Assembly (NCBI GenBank): GCA_032158295.1
Contig: CM063243.1
Span: 5,278,948 to 5,342,947 of the forward strand
Length of the DNA stretch: 64,000 nt
Origin: Pycnopodia helianthoides
Lineage: Eukaryota; Echinodermata; Asteroidea; Forcipulatida; Asteriidae
Direction of reading: 5' to 3'
The notes under the pieces are model-generated. The model saw nothing but the letters and a program-made list of their open reading frames with translations, was not told where the DNA came from and did not search any database. A program made the translations under genes and the position numbers. Position 1 is the stretch's first letter. Each line of letters starts with the position of its first letter. Below, in pieces: positions 33,066-44,095 of this stretch.

Positions 33066-33628
33066 ATAGGTGGGGTCATAGATTGCTAAAAAATTGATGA
33101 CCATCAAAGTTTACTTGATAAGAAGTACTGCAGCTGTTGGTGTTATCAACAGTTATGAAAAAGGATTTTCTTTGAGGTAATATGGGTTGGATAGTTTTTC
33201 ACCCGGAAACATTTGAATCTAAGAAACGATTCATTCATTGATCAGTTTTGTGAAGGTTGGTGTCTGTTCGCAAATGCTGCGGCCAGAGATGCTGTTGGTA
33301 CCCGCTGTCACCTTGTTAAATGTGGATGGATTTGACATTCTTGTGAAAATACTGTGACACTTTTTATTTGATTTGGGGTTGAACAAAGAAAAATTGACTA
33401 GAGTGGGATTTGAACCAATGTCCTCCGGATTAACGTGCCGGCTGCTCTACCAACTGAGCTACATTTTCTAGCCCTCTATGTTGGCGGTCTCCCTATTTTG
33501 TTTGAAAAGTAGAAAATGTATTCAGCTGAAACTTTCACATGTGATTTTATTGTATCTTTCTTTATAATTTTGCCTATAAATCAGCATTATGTAGACGAAG
33601 ACCAATCTATAACCTAACTTCAATTAAG
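33066..33628. repeat. TTAA-type element, family 3, interrupted by a SINE
   Basis: The left end GGTGGGGTCATAGATTGC and right end CTATAACCTAACTTCAATTAA are diverged relative to 58019-58639, but the interior is shared (GTGTCTGTT-GCAAATGCTGCGGCC, then TATCTTTCTTTATAATTTTGCC). It is split by a SINE at about 33361-33505. Confidence 0.7.
33361..33505 (-). mobile_element. tRNA-like SINE, family C, inserted in a family 3 element
   Basis: It reads GGGGTTGAACAAAGAAAAATT, AGAGTGGGATTTGAACC (box B complement), GGATTAACGTGCCGG and CCAACTGAGCTA, then TATGTTGGCGGTCTCCC. The flanks join to the uninterrupted copy at 58019, which shows that the SINE arrived second. Confidence 0.75.
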
Positions 33629-33911
33629 CCGCTCATTGTAGGTCATTTATCTGCAAGGAAGCTATGCTTATTTTGTATACCAACCGCCCTAGAATATGGA
33701 TATTTGCGTTTTCTTCATATCACCGAGTCAAAATTCTAACATAGGAGTTGATCAACTGCAGAGTTTGTTTTTAAAGAATTGCAGATAGGAAGTTAAGATC
33801 CTGTCTTTTACGTGGTACGACATGGGGCGTGGTCTCACACGACCATAAAAACCACAGGTAAAATATTGCTGGCTTGTGTATGATTTCCTGTAATCATTTT
33901 GGTTAGATTTC

Positions 33912-34294
33912 TTAAAGGAACATTACAGAGTTGGTAAGAACAAAACTTGTAAAATATACTTTTTGATCACAGATTTACATAAAACTTACATGGTCTAATG
34001 ATGATGATAGTAGAAAACATCCCTTGAAATATTACTGTCTGGAATGCCATATTTGATGAGAAATGAATGAAGTAATTTTCCGATTGGAGTTTATCGCTCA
34101 GTGAGCGTTTTATTCATTTGTTAAATCTATATGATTTCATACAAATGTGTAATCGGTTTTTCACTATTTTCTCGTGACCCAGATCTCAAACTTCGACAGG
34201 TTTGTCAGTTTATGTATATGGTCGATTACATAAAGTGCTTACACTGCCAGCAACTGTTTTGTTAGCAAAAACCAATTCTGTAATGTTCCTTTAA
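33912..34294 (+). repeat. TTAA-ended MITE-like element, family 1, copy 3
   Basis: Ends TTAAAGGAACATTACAG and CTGTAATGTTCCTTTAA. About 12 bases are missing inside (around GACCCAG-ATCTC, where other copies read ATGGCTGATCG). Confidence 0.9.
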
Positions 34295-34899
34295 ACATCA
34301 ACCTAATTGGTTGAAAGTTTTTTGTTTTTCTCTGTAGGACCTTGAACTTGCAGGTATAGGTCAGAAGTACAGACAGAGTCATAAATATTTGAAGGAGATG
34401 GATGAGCTGATTATTAGATTATCTGTGGTTGTTTCAGCCCAAAAACAAACTCTGAGGTCTTTTTCTTTTCTTGTCTTTTTTTTATGGAGACTACAGACTT
34501 TGAGTTGAGCTAAATTTTTCAAAATGTAAAGTTCACTGACATTGGTTTTGTACATTCAAACTTATTCCATACTCAAAGGTGGTTGGGCTCTGCATAATAG
34601 AATGGCGGGTACATGTGGAATTATTTAGTAAAGCCTATGTTATTATTATTATTTAATTTCTGGTATTGAAATGTATATTCCCTTGTCCTCCAATATCCTT
34701 TAAAAAACCTCTTGATGATTATTGCATATTTGTTCGGAATTCAACAAATGCTGTGTAGGCTTTTCAGGAGGAGTGTCTTGCATTGATTGAATTACTCACT
34801 GGTGTATGCTTGGCATCTTGCGGCAACCAGTCAAAGCTGGCTGGTTTCAATTGGAAGACTGTTGAGCCAACAGCTCAGAAGGTCTGACTCTGAGGTAGA
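34295..34899. other. no gene seen
   Basis: A pyrimidine-rich acceptor-like TTTCTCTGTAG at about 34330-34340 precedes an open stretch of about 55 codons. No donor follows clearly and no family is recognised, so it is not called as an exon. Confidence 0.3.
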
Positions 34900-35166
34900 A
34901 CTGCTGTTATTGGTTGTTAACGGATGGGTTGATTAATGTATATGAAGTGGTCAAGAACTGTTTAGGACTCCTGTTATTGGCCGTTAATGGATGGGTTGAT
35001 TAATGTATATGAAATGGTCAAGAATTATTTAGGACTCTTGCTATTGGTCGTTAATATCGATGGTTTGATTAATGTATATGAAGTGGTCAAGATCTGAGGT
35101 AGGACTGCTGTTATTGGTTGTTAATGGATGGTTTGATTAATGTATGTATGAAAGGGTCAAGAACTA
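34900..35166 (+). repeat. four-copy tandem repeat, period about 67 bp
   Basis: Units start near 34900, 34967, 35034 and 35104. Each carries a variant of CTGTTATTGG, TTAATGGATGG, TTGATTAATGTATATGAA and GTGGTCAAGA. The copies are about 80-90 percent alike by eye. Confidence 0.85.
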
Positions 35167-35240
35167 GAGTATTTGAGAGTTTACACCAACCAGGAACCAA
35201 GAACTGTGGTTGACTTCAGCTGACATTAAAAGGTACAAAC

Positions 35241-35633
35241 TTAAAGGTATTTTATACATGATTGGTAGAGCTGACAATAATAGCTCAGATAGTCTTCATG
35301 TGTTGTGTGATCAACCATATACATGAGTAAAAAAACCTGTGAAAACTTTAATTCAATCCGTTGTGTGAGTCAGGAGAAAATAGTGAAAAGCCATGCATAA
35401 TTTTCAGCATGTAAACACATTGTCCTTAATTTTGATTGTAACAACCAAAATCACCTGATTGCGTTTTTTTTTAAGGTTCTTGGATACAGTTTTCTCGAAT
35501 ACTCGAAATATGATTTCATTTCAGAGGGAAATACTTTACAGAACAAATGGTTCTAGTATGAACTTCACAATCTGCAAGCTAAAATTAAACACTTATGTTT
35601 TTTATCCTTAGCCATTCTTTATAAAACCTTTAA
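35241..35633. repeat. TTAA-ended MITE-like element, family 6
   Basis: The ends are TTAAAGGTATTTTATACAT and TTTATAAAACCTTTAA. The interior matches 1985-2368, including CAATCCGTTGTGTGAGTC and TTCATTTCAGAGGGAAAT. Confidence 0.75.
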
Positions 35634-35835
35634 AGACAAAAAGTACTTTGTGTGCCTGGAAGAAAGGTGAAAAGCCTTATGCCCTTAGTCTACACATGGT
35701 GCACAGGCAGTGCAGTGCATTGATGTGCACACAGCATTTCTCATTATGCACCAGTCAAGCAGCACATTTTTCAAGTCCATACCAACCATTAGAGATATGA
35801 TCAGAAGAAGCTTTTCCAACCCCATCGCCGCCGCC

Positions 35836-36000
35836 CCCCCCCCCAATACTGACATACCTTACTACAATAAGCTGTCAAATATGTTCAATCGGACCCATTG
35901 GTCAACATACACCACCCCCCCCCCCCCCAAATACCAACATATCTTACTACAATAAGTTGTCAAATATGTGCAGGAGACCCATTTGTCAACATATATAGCT
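35836..36000 (+). repeat. two-copy repeat of about 85 bp with C-runs
   Basis: CTTACTACAATAAG-TGTCAAATATG-TC/GC...GACCCATT-GTCAACATA occurs twice (from about 35858 and 35943). Each copy is preceded by a C-run. Confidence 0.8.
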
Positions 36001-36327
36001 ATTGTCAGATTTCAATGCATCAGACTCCAGATTGAATTTTTATTTACCTCCAAGAGGTTTTTCAGTTATAGAAATTAAATCTTTGATGGTGCCGACTGGT
36101 TATTGTGACCCCCAATTATGTAACTCATATTTTGCACTTTTGTGGTGTATGTAGTTCAGTGATAACATTTAGGTTACATGCCGTCGGTAATGCGCATTCT
36201 TTGTTGGGCCATCCTAGCAGAAGGAATGTGAAAGTTTTGTATGAAATGATGCCATCAGACAAGTATGATGGATAGAAAAAATATGGTGCCTGAAGCTCCA
36301 GCCACTTGTGTTAAAGATATCAAAAGG

Positions 36328-36600
36328 TTTGGGGTGGAACCCCACAAAATTGACTATTGCGGAATTTGAACCAATGACCTTCGGATTAACGTGCCGATGC
36401 TCTACCAAATGAGCTAACTAGCCCAATGTGAAATAGCGAGACTGCCAACATAGGGCTAGATAGCTCAGTTGGTAGAGTGCGAGCATGTTAATCTGGAGGT
36501 CCTTGGTTCAAGTCCCACTCTATTCAATTTTTCTTTGTTCACCCCCAAATTGTTTAAAAATTACCCAGTCAGTATTCATTGTGGTTTATTACTTAAGATA
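36328..36600. mobile_element. head-to-head pair of tRNA-like SINE units, family C
   Basis: The minus-strand unit (36328-36425) has GCGGAATTTGAACC and CCAAATGAGCTAACTAGCCC. The plus-strand unit begins GGCTAGATAGCTCAGTTGG (box A) at 36454, has GTTAATCTGG at the anticodon position, and box B GGTTCAAGTCCCA, ending the tRNA-like part at 36525. A tail TTTGTTCACCCCCAAATT...GTGGTTTATTA follows. The tRNA-like part can pair at several acceptor positions and has a possible GTT (Asn) anticodon. It is a SINE, not a functional tRNA gene. Confidence 0.75.
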
Positions 36601-38361
36601 TAAGAAGGGAAACATGTTATTCTTTTAATGCAGATTCGATTGGGACATTTCATAAATTCTGTGGCTTCTATTTTCTCTTTATCATGGGGGTGTTTAACTG
36701 AAATTTTGGCAGAGTAAACTTACACGGGTCAAAGGAAGTGTTAGGCTTTACATCAGTGACACAAACTTTGTGAAACTTGGCTGCTTTTTGACAACTAATT
36801 GATGTCTTTACAGACTCCCTTGTTTAATTCCTGCCTTTTTTTCCCCGTGGGGGGGGGGGGGTCGTCACTCACCTGCATTGCAGAGCACCTGAACTTGTCA
36901 ACAAGAAAACACATCACTAAAATAACTTGTGCTTCCTGACATCTGTAAATGGCTGTACTTTCGGAGTCAAGCTTTTGAAAATGCAAGTCATTTTCGCTCC
37001 TGGGTCGATAGGGTCGCAGGAGCTGCTGGGTTTCAGATTTCACTCTCATAGCTGGCTCACATTTGTACTGAGGACATTTGGACCAGCCGCCAAACCACTT
37101 ATTGGATTGTAGTGATTGTAATGAAACCATTTCTCCCCACCTCCCCAAGCTCTTTGTAAGTTTCTGCGTTGAGTGACTCTTCATGTACCTCGGCTGAGCT
37201 TTGTCATCAGCCTTTGAAAACCGTGACGGGGGAATATCCAAGTAGACTGTAACCCTCCTGTGATGCTGAAAGCATAGACGGTGAAACACTTAACATAGTT
37301 ACCCCCTAGTAATTGAAGATGATATTATTATTACGGTGATGGAAAACAGTGGAAGTTTAATCAATTAAGTGGCAAACACAAAAGTTTATCTTCTGTGGTC
37401 CCTGGCATGATGTACTGACAGACAGAACACCCCAAGTGTTGGCCAGTGTAATTGTTCCCCCATGCTTGACAAATGGAAAACACTCGGGTGAACTTGTCCA
37501 GCGATGGCTCTTTTTGACACTAAGGGCTGACACATCAAATTAACTGAGGACTCATCAGCACCCATGAAAAACAACTCTGGTCCCCTCTGGGTGTGAATGT
37601 GTTATGGATAGAGTTGAAATTGTAGCCATGAGTTGGTTGGCAGAGTTTACAAACTAATGTTCAGTGGAAGGGGAAGGGGGGTTTAAGAAGAGCTCTGAGA
37701 AAGCTTTCGATTCGAACCGGTCATTAATAAATCCTTGTTAATAAAGTCCCTGGACCTGATGCAGATCATCACTGTCATCTTTGATTGTTTGAAGGAGACA
37801 ATCATGGAAGTGAGTGGGAAGGGGGGGGGATCCATAAGTCAGTCTGGGTGTTTGGTAGCGAGAAGAAGACAGAGCAAGCCATCTGAGATGAGATTTTGTC
37901 GTTGAATGTCAGCGTACTTTTAATTGGGCCGTCTGGCAGGATCTCAGGAGGAGGCAGTGATGTCACAGATAAGATGAATGCATATCCTGTAGCGTTGCTA
38001 CACACCGCAGACATAGATATCTGTCTTGTTAAACCCTATTGTGGGATCTGTAGTAGATCAGCGTGGATAAAGACGAAACACATGCAGCAATTACAAAACG
38101 GCCTTATCATCTTGTGGACATCTTTCAGTGGTTTCCCCCCCCCCCCCCCCCCCCGTGAGACAAGACAGATGATTACAGGGACGATGCATCGGTAGTCCAC
38201 GCTCAGCGTTTTAAGATGTGTATACAATGGTATAGGGGGATACAAGTGAAATCAGATGCACAGAATGTGCTGTTTAGCAATCTTGATCTGGAGTTGGATT
38301 GGCGTATGTGCACAAAATTCAGCCACTTTCAGGCTAGTGAATCTGTGGACGTGTAGCAAAC
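36601..38361. other. no gene seen; G- and C-runs
   Basis: Contains G- or C-runs at about 36848, 37820 and 38136-38154 (19 C). A minus-strand open frame at 36795-37289 (164 codons) has no family resemblance, and its composition does not suggest coding. Confidence 0.4.
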
Positions 38362-38520
38362 GGGCCTGGAATTACACAGGGGGCAGTGGTCTCTGTTGCC
38401 CTGGTCTTGGCCTTGGTGCCTCTTCCAACATCTTCACAGACACATGGCAGACTTTAAATGAAAGTGCCCTTTGCGAAATGAAAATGGCCTTGCCCTCTCA
38501 AAAATGAAATTCCAGGCATG
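38362..38520 (+). repeat. AGGCCTGGAATT element, family 4, copy 5
   Basis: It begins CGGGCCTGGAATTACAC and ends ATGAAATTCCAGGCATG. The interior is slightly deleted relative to 14701. Confidence 0.8.
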
Positions 38521-40507
38521 ATTAACATATAGTCCTTGCATGTGTCACATGCATTTATTTGTGTGTGTTTATTTATGTATTTGTTTATGTATAAATATTT
38601 ATTTATTTATTTATTTTGTTACACATTCAATGTCAACACAATTCAATGCCAATAGCAGGATGAATAGGAAACGAGAATAAATGTTCAGTTTTAGATGTGG
38701 GGGAAGCCCAAATGGGAGAAGCCTAGCAATCAGGTAGGGACTGAAAAACCCAATCCACATGCAAGGCTCTGGTCTGAGGTGGGATTCGAACCAGGGCCAT
38801 AGAGTTGAAAGGCAGTGAAAGAAACCACTGAGTCAACCTGTTTAAATGAACCCTGACTACAGTACTATCATAAAGTCTCTAAAACTCTCATAAAAATTGA
38901 ACAAGAAATACCTTATCAGATATCGGCACATCCAAGTAGGCAATACAAGCAGGGCAGCCCTTTCGTAACGTTTTGTAGATTATTTCAAAAGAAAAATAGA
39001 AATGAGCGTACAAATAAAACCAATTCTTCTTGGGTAAAACATACAAGGGTATTGTTTATTTCAAAACTAAGTAGTGTTTAGTTGTTATTTGGTCATAAGT
39101 GTGAAGTTGTCCTCCCTGTAATTTTGTTGAAATTTAATCGGAAATACTAGCCACCTTGTCTTTGATTTTTGAACTAGTGGATGTTTCCCTTCGTTGGGGG
39201 CATCTGCTTGATTCTCAGCAAGGACCCATACAAACGCAATGTGAAATCAACACCGAAGTACCAGTGCCTTAGAAAACCAGTGTAAAACCAGTCTTTGTTG
39301 TGACGGACTGGATGTATAAGGTTGTTTATCTTCGTTGCTCTGTATTTTTCCATTGTCTGGTTTGAAACGAGTCCGTATTGTGACGTCACAGTGCTGTTCT
39401 GATTCCTAGATGCTGAGGGGGCTTTTTGTGAAACTCTGCACTTTTGTTTAAAATTGTGTGGTGTTTTGTTACATTTTGAAACAATTTTTATTGAGTTTTA
39501 CTCAATCATATTTAATCATTGCGCACTTGTTTACCTTTTTGCAGTATAAGAAATTTCTGACTTATCTGAATTTAGACTTTCTTCTCTGCCTGGTGAAAAG
39601 AAGTAGCTGTTATTTTCTTCAGATGAAGAAAATATGTGCTCTTTGGTCTACTTCTCTAGTGCTGAGAAACTACTTGAATTCTGTAACTCCAGGGGTTGCA
39701 AAAACTGTTGAAATGCCACAACTCCTCAAATATGGATCCTATTTTTTTTTTATTTTTTGGGGGGGAGGGGTCGGCAATGACTCTCACACCTGCTTTTAAA
39801 TCAGAACAGAGAAAGAATCAATAGAAATGGGAAAGTGTCCAAGCATTGAATAAGGTACCAGTTATTGACTCTCAATGGTTTTAATAGAAGCGCATTCCGG
39901 ATGTGACGTCATCACTGCATTCCTTTCATTACTGATCTTTCATTAGTTTCAATGCTGCATAGAAAGATGAAACCAGTCAACGCATAGAAAAAAGGGGGAA
40001 AATTGCTGCTCCTTATTCACAGGCACCAGTTTTTGGAAAACAGAGACAGAGATTAATCACAGTGGTAACTGTGTTACAAAATTTCATTTCAAACAGTTGT
40101 CACCTGTCATGGTAAATTCAAGCTCTTTGTAATACTGTGGTCGAAGCTGTTCTATTGGGTTAGATTGATAGTTTGACTCAGCGCAGGGCAGTTGTCCTCT
40201 TACATTGTATTGCCATCCAGGGTGTATTCTCGGAATTAAACTGATCCAGGGTCTTACTCTCAGACTATACATGTTTTCTGTTAAGGATCCAATAGTGTGA
40301 AATGCCAATCACAAGGAATATTAATAATAATGATAATAGTGGCTTCAGGCTCAAATCTGTCACTCGGTGACGCTCATGGCACTCTAACAATATTAAGTCG
40401 ACTTTTAGTTAATAATAAAAGGTCAGGAAAGATGGCATCTTTCACAAACTATTCGTTGCTGGAATGAATGCATGAACTGCCCATCTAGCAGCACAAGCAG
40501 ATAATGC
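38521..40507. other. no gene seen; possible tRNA-like relic and simple repeats
   Basis: An ATTT-rich tract is at about 38575-38620. Around 38775-38800, GGTGGGATTCGAACCAGGGCC looks like a reversed box B of a decayed tRNA-like SINE, but box A is not seen. The remainder is unremarkable. Confidence 0.35.
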
Positions 40508-40815
40508 TTTAGAGCACATGTACAACATTTGAAATTTCCAAAGACTAATACCACACTTTGTGTGACCCTTCATATACATGAAATCAACAAACCTGAGAAA
40601 TGTTAAGCTCAATCGGTCTTTGGAGTCATGAGAAAACAGTGAAAAACCCCATTACTTAATATGTTTTCACTCATTTCCTAAAAGCTGTAGCATTTCAAGC
40701 AAAACTATTTTCAAGGGAAGTTTACCACCATGAGTATTTTTATACCGTGTAAGTTATGTGCAAATCTGTGGGCATGTATATTTTCAATCTTACCAATGTT
40801 GTACACACCCTTTAA
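40508..40815. repeat. TTAA-type element related to family 6
   Basis: It runs from TTAGAGCACATGTACAAC to GTTGTACACACCCTTTAA, an imperfect inverted pair. The interior resembles family 6 (TTGTGTGACCCTTCATATAC, AATCGGTCTTTGGAGTCATG). Confidence 0.55.
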
Positions 40816-41236
40816 TGGGTGAAGGAAACACAATCCAACACTTGAACTGGTCTAGATGTTGAATGTACGTGAGCAAGAGTTGCATTACTCTAATGACACC
40901 TGCACAGACATGATAGAGGATAGGGAGGTGTTGGTGATTATCAGTCATAATACATCATCTAATTACTGCTAAGTAATACACTCGATAAAATGGTGTATGT
41001 ATTTCCCAGCATGTGTACACACGGAGGGAGGTATTGGGTGGGTTTCCTTCCCATTTGATTTCAGATCACCTACTCGTCTGTGATTTATAAAGGTAATGGA
41101 GCTGGTACCTTCGGGTATGACCTGTGTTTGTAGCTTGACCATAATCGGTTACAAATGGCTCCGGACTAAACAATAACAGCCATGCTTCAAACTTGCTGAA
41201 GTAAATTAGAAGAGTGCTGTAGCATGGAGTAGTGTA

Positions 41237-41470
41237 TTAAAGGGACACATTGCCTTCGGATTGGGTGCTTTGGGCTGAAAAAAAAGCATTTGTTGTGAAA
41301 TTATTATGGTTGGAAAGATGTTGTGAAAATAGAATATAATGATTCAGAGAAATATTCCTCGAAATTGTGTGGTTTTCCTTTTACTTCGTGAACTGACACT
41401 ATCCGCAATTTTGTGGAGTCCAAAATTTCTTAAAATGACTATCGTTCACCAAAAATATTAGTAACAGTAA
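41237..41470 (+). repeat. half of a TTAA-ended element, family 7
   Basis: It begins TTAAAGGGACACATTGCC and contains GAAATTGTGTGGTTTTCC and TTTTACTTCGTGAACTGAC. The mirrored right half is absent, so the copy is truncated. Confidence 0.6.
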
Positions 41471-41572
41471 TGGGCTTAATCACGTGGAGGGCTTCTCAAA
41501 GTGTATGCAGAGTTATTTTTGAATAAGTAAAGACCTATGTAGCACATTGTAACCAGTGTAGAGAATACCAAC

Positions 41573-41923
41573 TTAATGGGTAATTACTCCAAAAACCAAT
41601 GACCATAGAAACTTACTCGCTAAGAAGCACTGCAGCTGTTTATAATGTATGACAATTTGAGAAACAATTTCCTTCAAAGGATTGTGGTTTTAGAGAGAGG
41701 GATTCAAAAACATTTCTCAATCTGAGAAACATTTCTCAGATTGTGCATTCCAGTTACTAATTATTCTTCCTGCTTGGACATAGCCGCTCCAAATTTTTGG
41801 TGATATCTCAAAAACGCTACCACCTTTTGAAATGAATACGCAGATTAGTTCTACTGTACATAACTACATTCAGATTAAAACAATGGAACAGTGCCAAGAA
41901 CAAAAGGTATACTTTGCCTTTAA
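41573..41923. repeat. TTAA-type element abutting a family 1 element
   Basis: The left end is near TTAATGGGTAATTACTCC, and the right end GGTATACTTTGCCTTTAA is shared with the next element's left TTAA. The centre has an exact hairpin (CAATCTGAGAAACATTTCTC / AGATTG). The interior includes GAAGCACTGCAGCTGTT. Confidence 0.5.
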
Positions 41924-42310
41924 AGAAACATTACAGAATTGGTAAGAAAAAAACTTGTAAAATATACTTTCTGATCACAGATTTACATAAAACTTACACG
42001 GTCTAATGATGATGATAGTAGAAAATATCCCTTGAAATATTTCTGTCTGAAATGCAATATTTGATGAGAAATGAATAAACTAACTTTCTGATTGGAGTTT
42101 ATTGCTCGGTGAGCATTTTATTCATTTGTTGAATCTATATGATTTCATGCTAATGTGTAATCGGTTTTTCACTATTTTCTTGTGACCCAGATGGTCGATC
42201 GATCTCAAACTTCTACAGGTTTGTCAGTTTATGTATATGGTGGATTACATAAAGTGCTTACACTGCCAGCAACTGTTTTGTTAGCAAAAACCAATTCTGT
42301 ATAGTTCATA
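41920..42310 (+). repeat. TTAA-ended MITE-like element, family 1, copy 4 (damaged right end)
   Basis: The left end is TTAAAGAAACATTACAG. The right end stops at CCAATTCTGTATAGTTC, so the terminal TTAA is lost. Confidence 0.85.
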
Positions 42311-43164
42311 AGATATCTTCACGTAATCTCAATAAGAAAGTCCCCCCATAATGCAGAGGTTTTCTGAAAGAGGAAAGTCAGTGTGAACCTATATTTGCCG
42401 TGATACATCTTGCTACCCCTTTAGCATGTCTTGAAGGATTTCCACCTGAATGGCTGCTGCCTGTTGGAGACATTGTGTCTTCCTTGCCCAGCCACTCGTT
42501 CCATTCAGCCAATTTCCTTTAGATGCAACTACGACATGGTTTGAATCAAAGTCGAGTCCGACACAGTTAACTGCTGTGAAATCTAGTGGTTTCACAGGGA
42601 AAGACACAATATCCTGCCAATTTTAAGACTATATTAAAGGTAAAAAGGGAATGTTCGACGGTGTTATACATCGGGTTCAGTGTGGTACTTACTGGTTCAG
42701 AGGGACATGCATGCTCACCATGCACACCACGTGAGACAGTTGAAATTTGTTGGCAGCAGTGCCAAGATTAAAAAATGAAAGATGCTGTCCCTCCATGTAC
42801 AGAAACTTGGGTACCAGCTTGTGGCACAGTGGATCAGGGGCAAATTTCGTTGTGCTGCTGAACACGTTGACTGCCAGTCATTTTATTCGTAGTGCGTTCC
42901 CATTTGCCAAGTGAGGTGCTCATGCGCGCATGTGTCAATGCGCATGCGCGCATACCAAATATGCACTATACAAAACAAAAATGAACATGCACATTCTAGG
43001 TCGATGTCCTCACCACTGCCTAGAAGCGTATGTGTTGCGTGCTCAGTGATACCAGTGTATTTAAATAACAATACAAGCCCTTTCATGCTCTACGAGTTTA
43101 CTCGTAGTGGCAGAATCTGTCTAACCTGTTACTAGGAATATACTTGTAGGCGGCAGTCAACGTG
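42311..43164. other. no gene seen
   Basis: Near 42918-42955 there is an alternating purine-pyrimidine stretch (GCGCGCATGTG, GCGCATGCGCGC). Otherwise it is unremarkable. Confidence 0.35.
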
Positions 43165-43543
43165 TTAAAGACAGTAGATACTTTAGGTAATTCACTTTAA
43201 AGAAATACATTACCATAAGACTTTACTTGGTAAGGAGCACCCAAGAGCTGCTATTAAATAGTATAACAAATTGTGAGAAACGACTCCCTCTGAAGTAATG
43301 TGGTTTTTGAGAAAGATGTAATTTCTCATTAAAATATATGAATCTGAGAAAGGCTTTCTCAGGCATTTGAAAGCACACATTTCTATGCAACAAGGGTGTT
43401 TTTTTCTTTTCTTATTTTCTTGCAACTTTGATGACCAATTGAGCCCAAATTTTCACAGGTTTGTTATTTTATGCATTTGTTGGGATGACACCAAGTGAGG
43501 ATACTGGTCATTGACAATTACCAAAAGTATACGTTGCTTTTAA
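43165..43543. repeat. TTAA-ended MITE-like element, family 2, copy 4
   Basis: The ends are TTAAAGACAGTAGATAC and GTATACGTTGCTTTTAA. The interior is shared with 32222-32608, in reverse. Confidence 0.8.
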
Positions 43544-43971
43544 TTACCTCACCTTTCCCAGCTTGTAAAACACAGGTTTCCGCGGGCTGTATACTTGAGC
43601 CCCAGTGATGGCGGCCTATGCAAGGGGTCTGTACAAACTCCATGAGGCCCTTTTCATATACTTCACACCAAAGCGAATGTGAAGCGAATTTTCCTGGTAC
43701 CCACAATCCCTCTGTACTTTCTTCCCAATGTGGACACAAGGAAAACTGCTTCACTTTGCAATTTGTGTGAAGTACACGTACCATGTACATTGTGCATAGT
43801 TGTATGAACCAGGCTTTATACTGTTACAGTTTTTTGTCTTCTCCATCAGTCAGTTCAATATCTCCAGCTCTCCACCTTAGACAACTGTATGTTGTTTGGT
43901 TTTACCCATACACCAATGTGTGTAGTAAAGCACTGTATACTCGGTACTTTCCCAAGTCTTGTGATAAAAAA

Positions 43972-44095
43972 TCCACCTAGGCATAATTACTCGGGTGGGA
44001 TTCGAGCCCCAGATCTTTGCCATTCTAGAGCAGATGTCTTATACCACTAGACCGCAGAGATTGCTCGGTAGCTAGAGCCAGTTTGAATCCTTTAT
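43972..44095 (-). mobile_element. tRNA-like SINE relic, family B, copy 2
   Basis: The minus strand reads GCGGTCTAGTGGTATAAGAC, ATCTGCTCTAGAATGGCAAAG and a box B GGGGCTCGAATCCCACC. This is the best-preserved copy of the family in the window. Confidence 0.65.

Noticed and set aside
34339..34510. Possible last exon of the WDR27-like gene after TTTCTCTGTAG
   Set aside because: The translation (DLELAGIGQKYRQ...) does not match the expected TLDG-type end and no clear stop context supports it.
36454..36525. Possible functional tRNA gene (Asn-like, GTT)
   Set aside because: Stems are mismatched, and the same sequence with leader and tail recurs at several loci; it is a SINE.
36795..37289. 164-codon minus-strand open frame
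   Set aside because: No domain, no splice context, contains a G-run-encoded Pro stretch; most likely chance.
39458..39799. 113-codon hydrophobic open frame
   Set aside because: It is T-rich sequence giving Leu/Phe runs, with no family, and passes through a T-run and a G-run.
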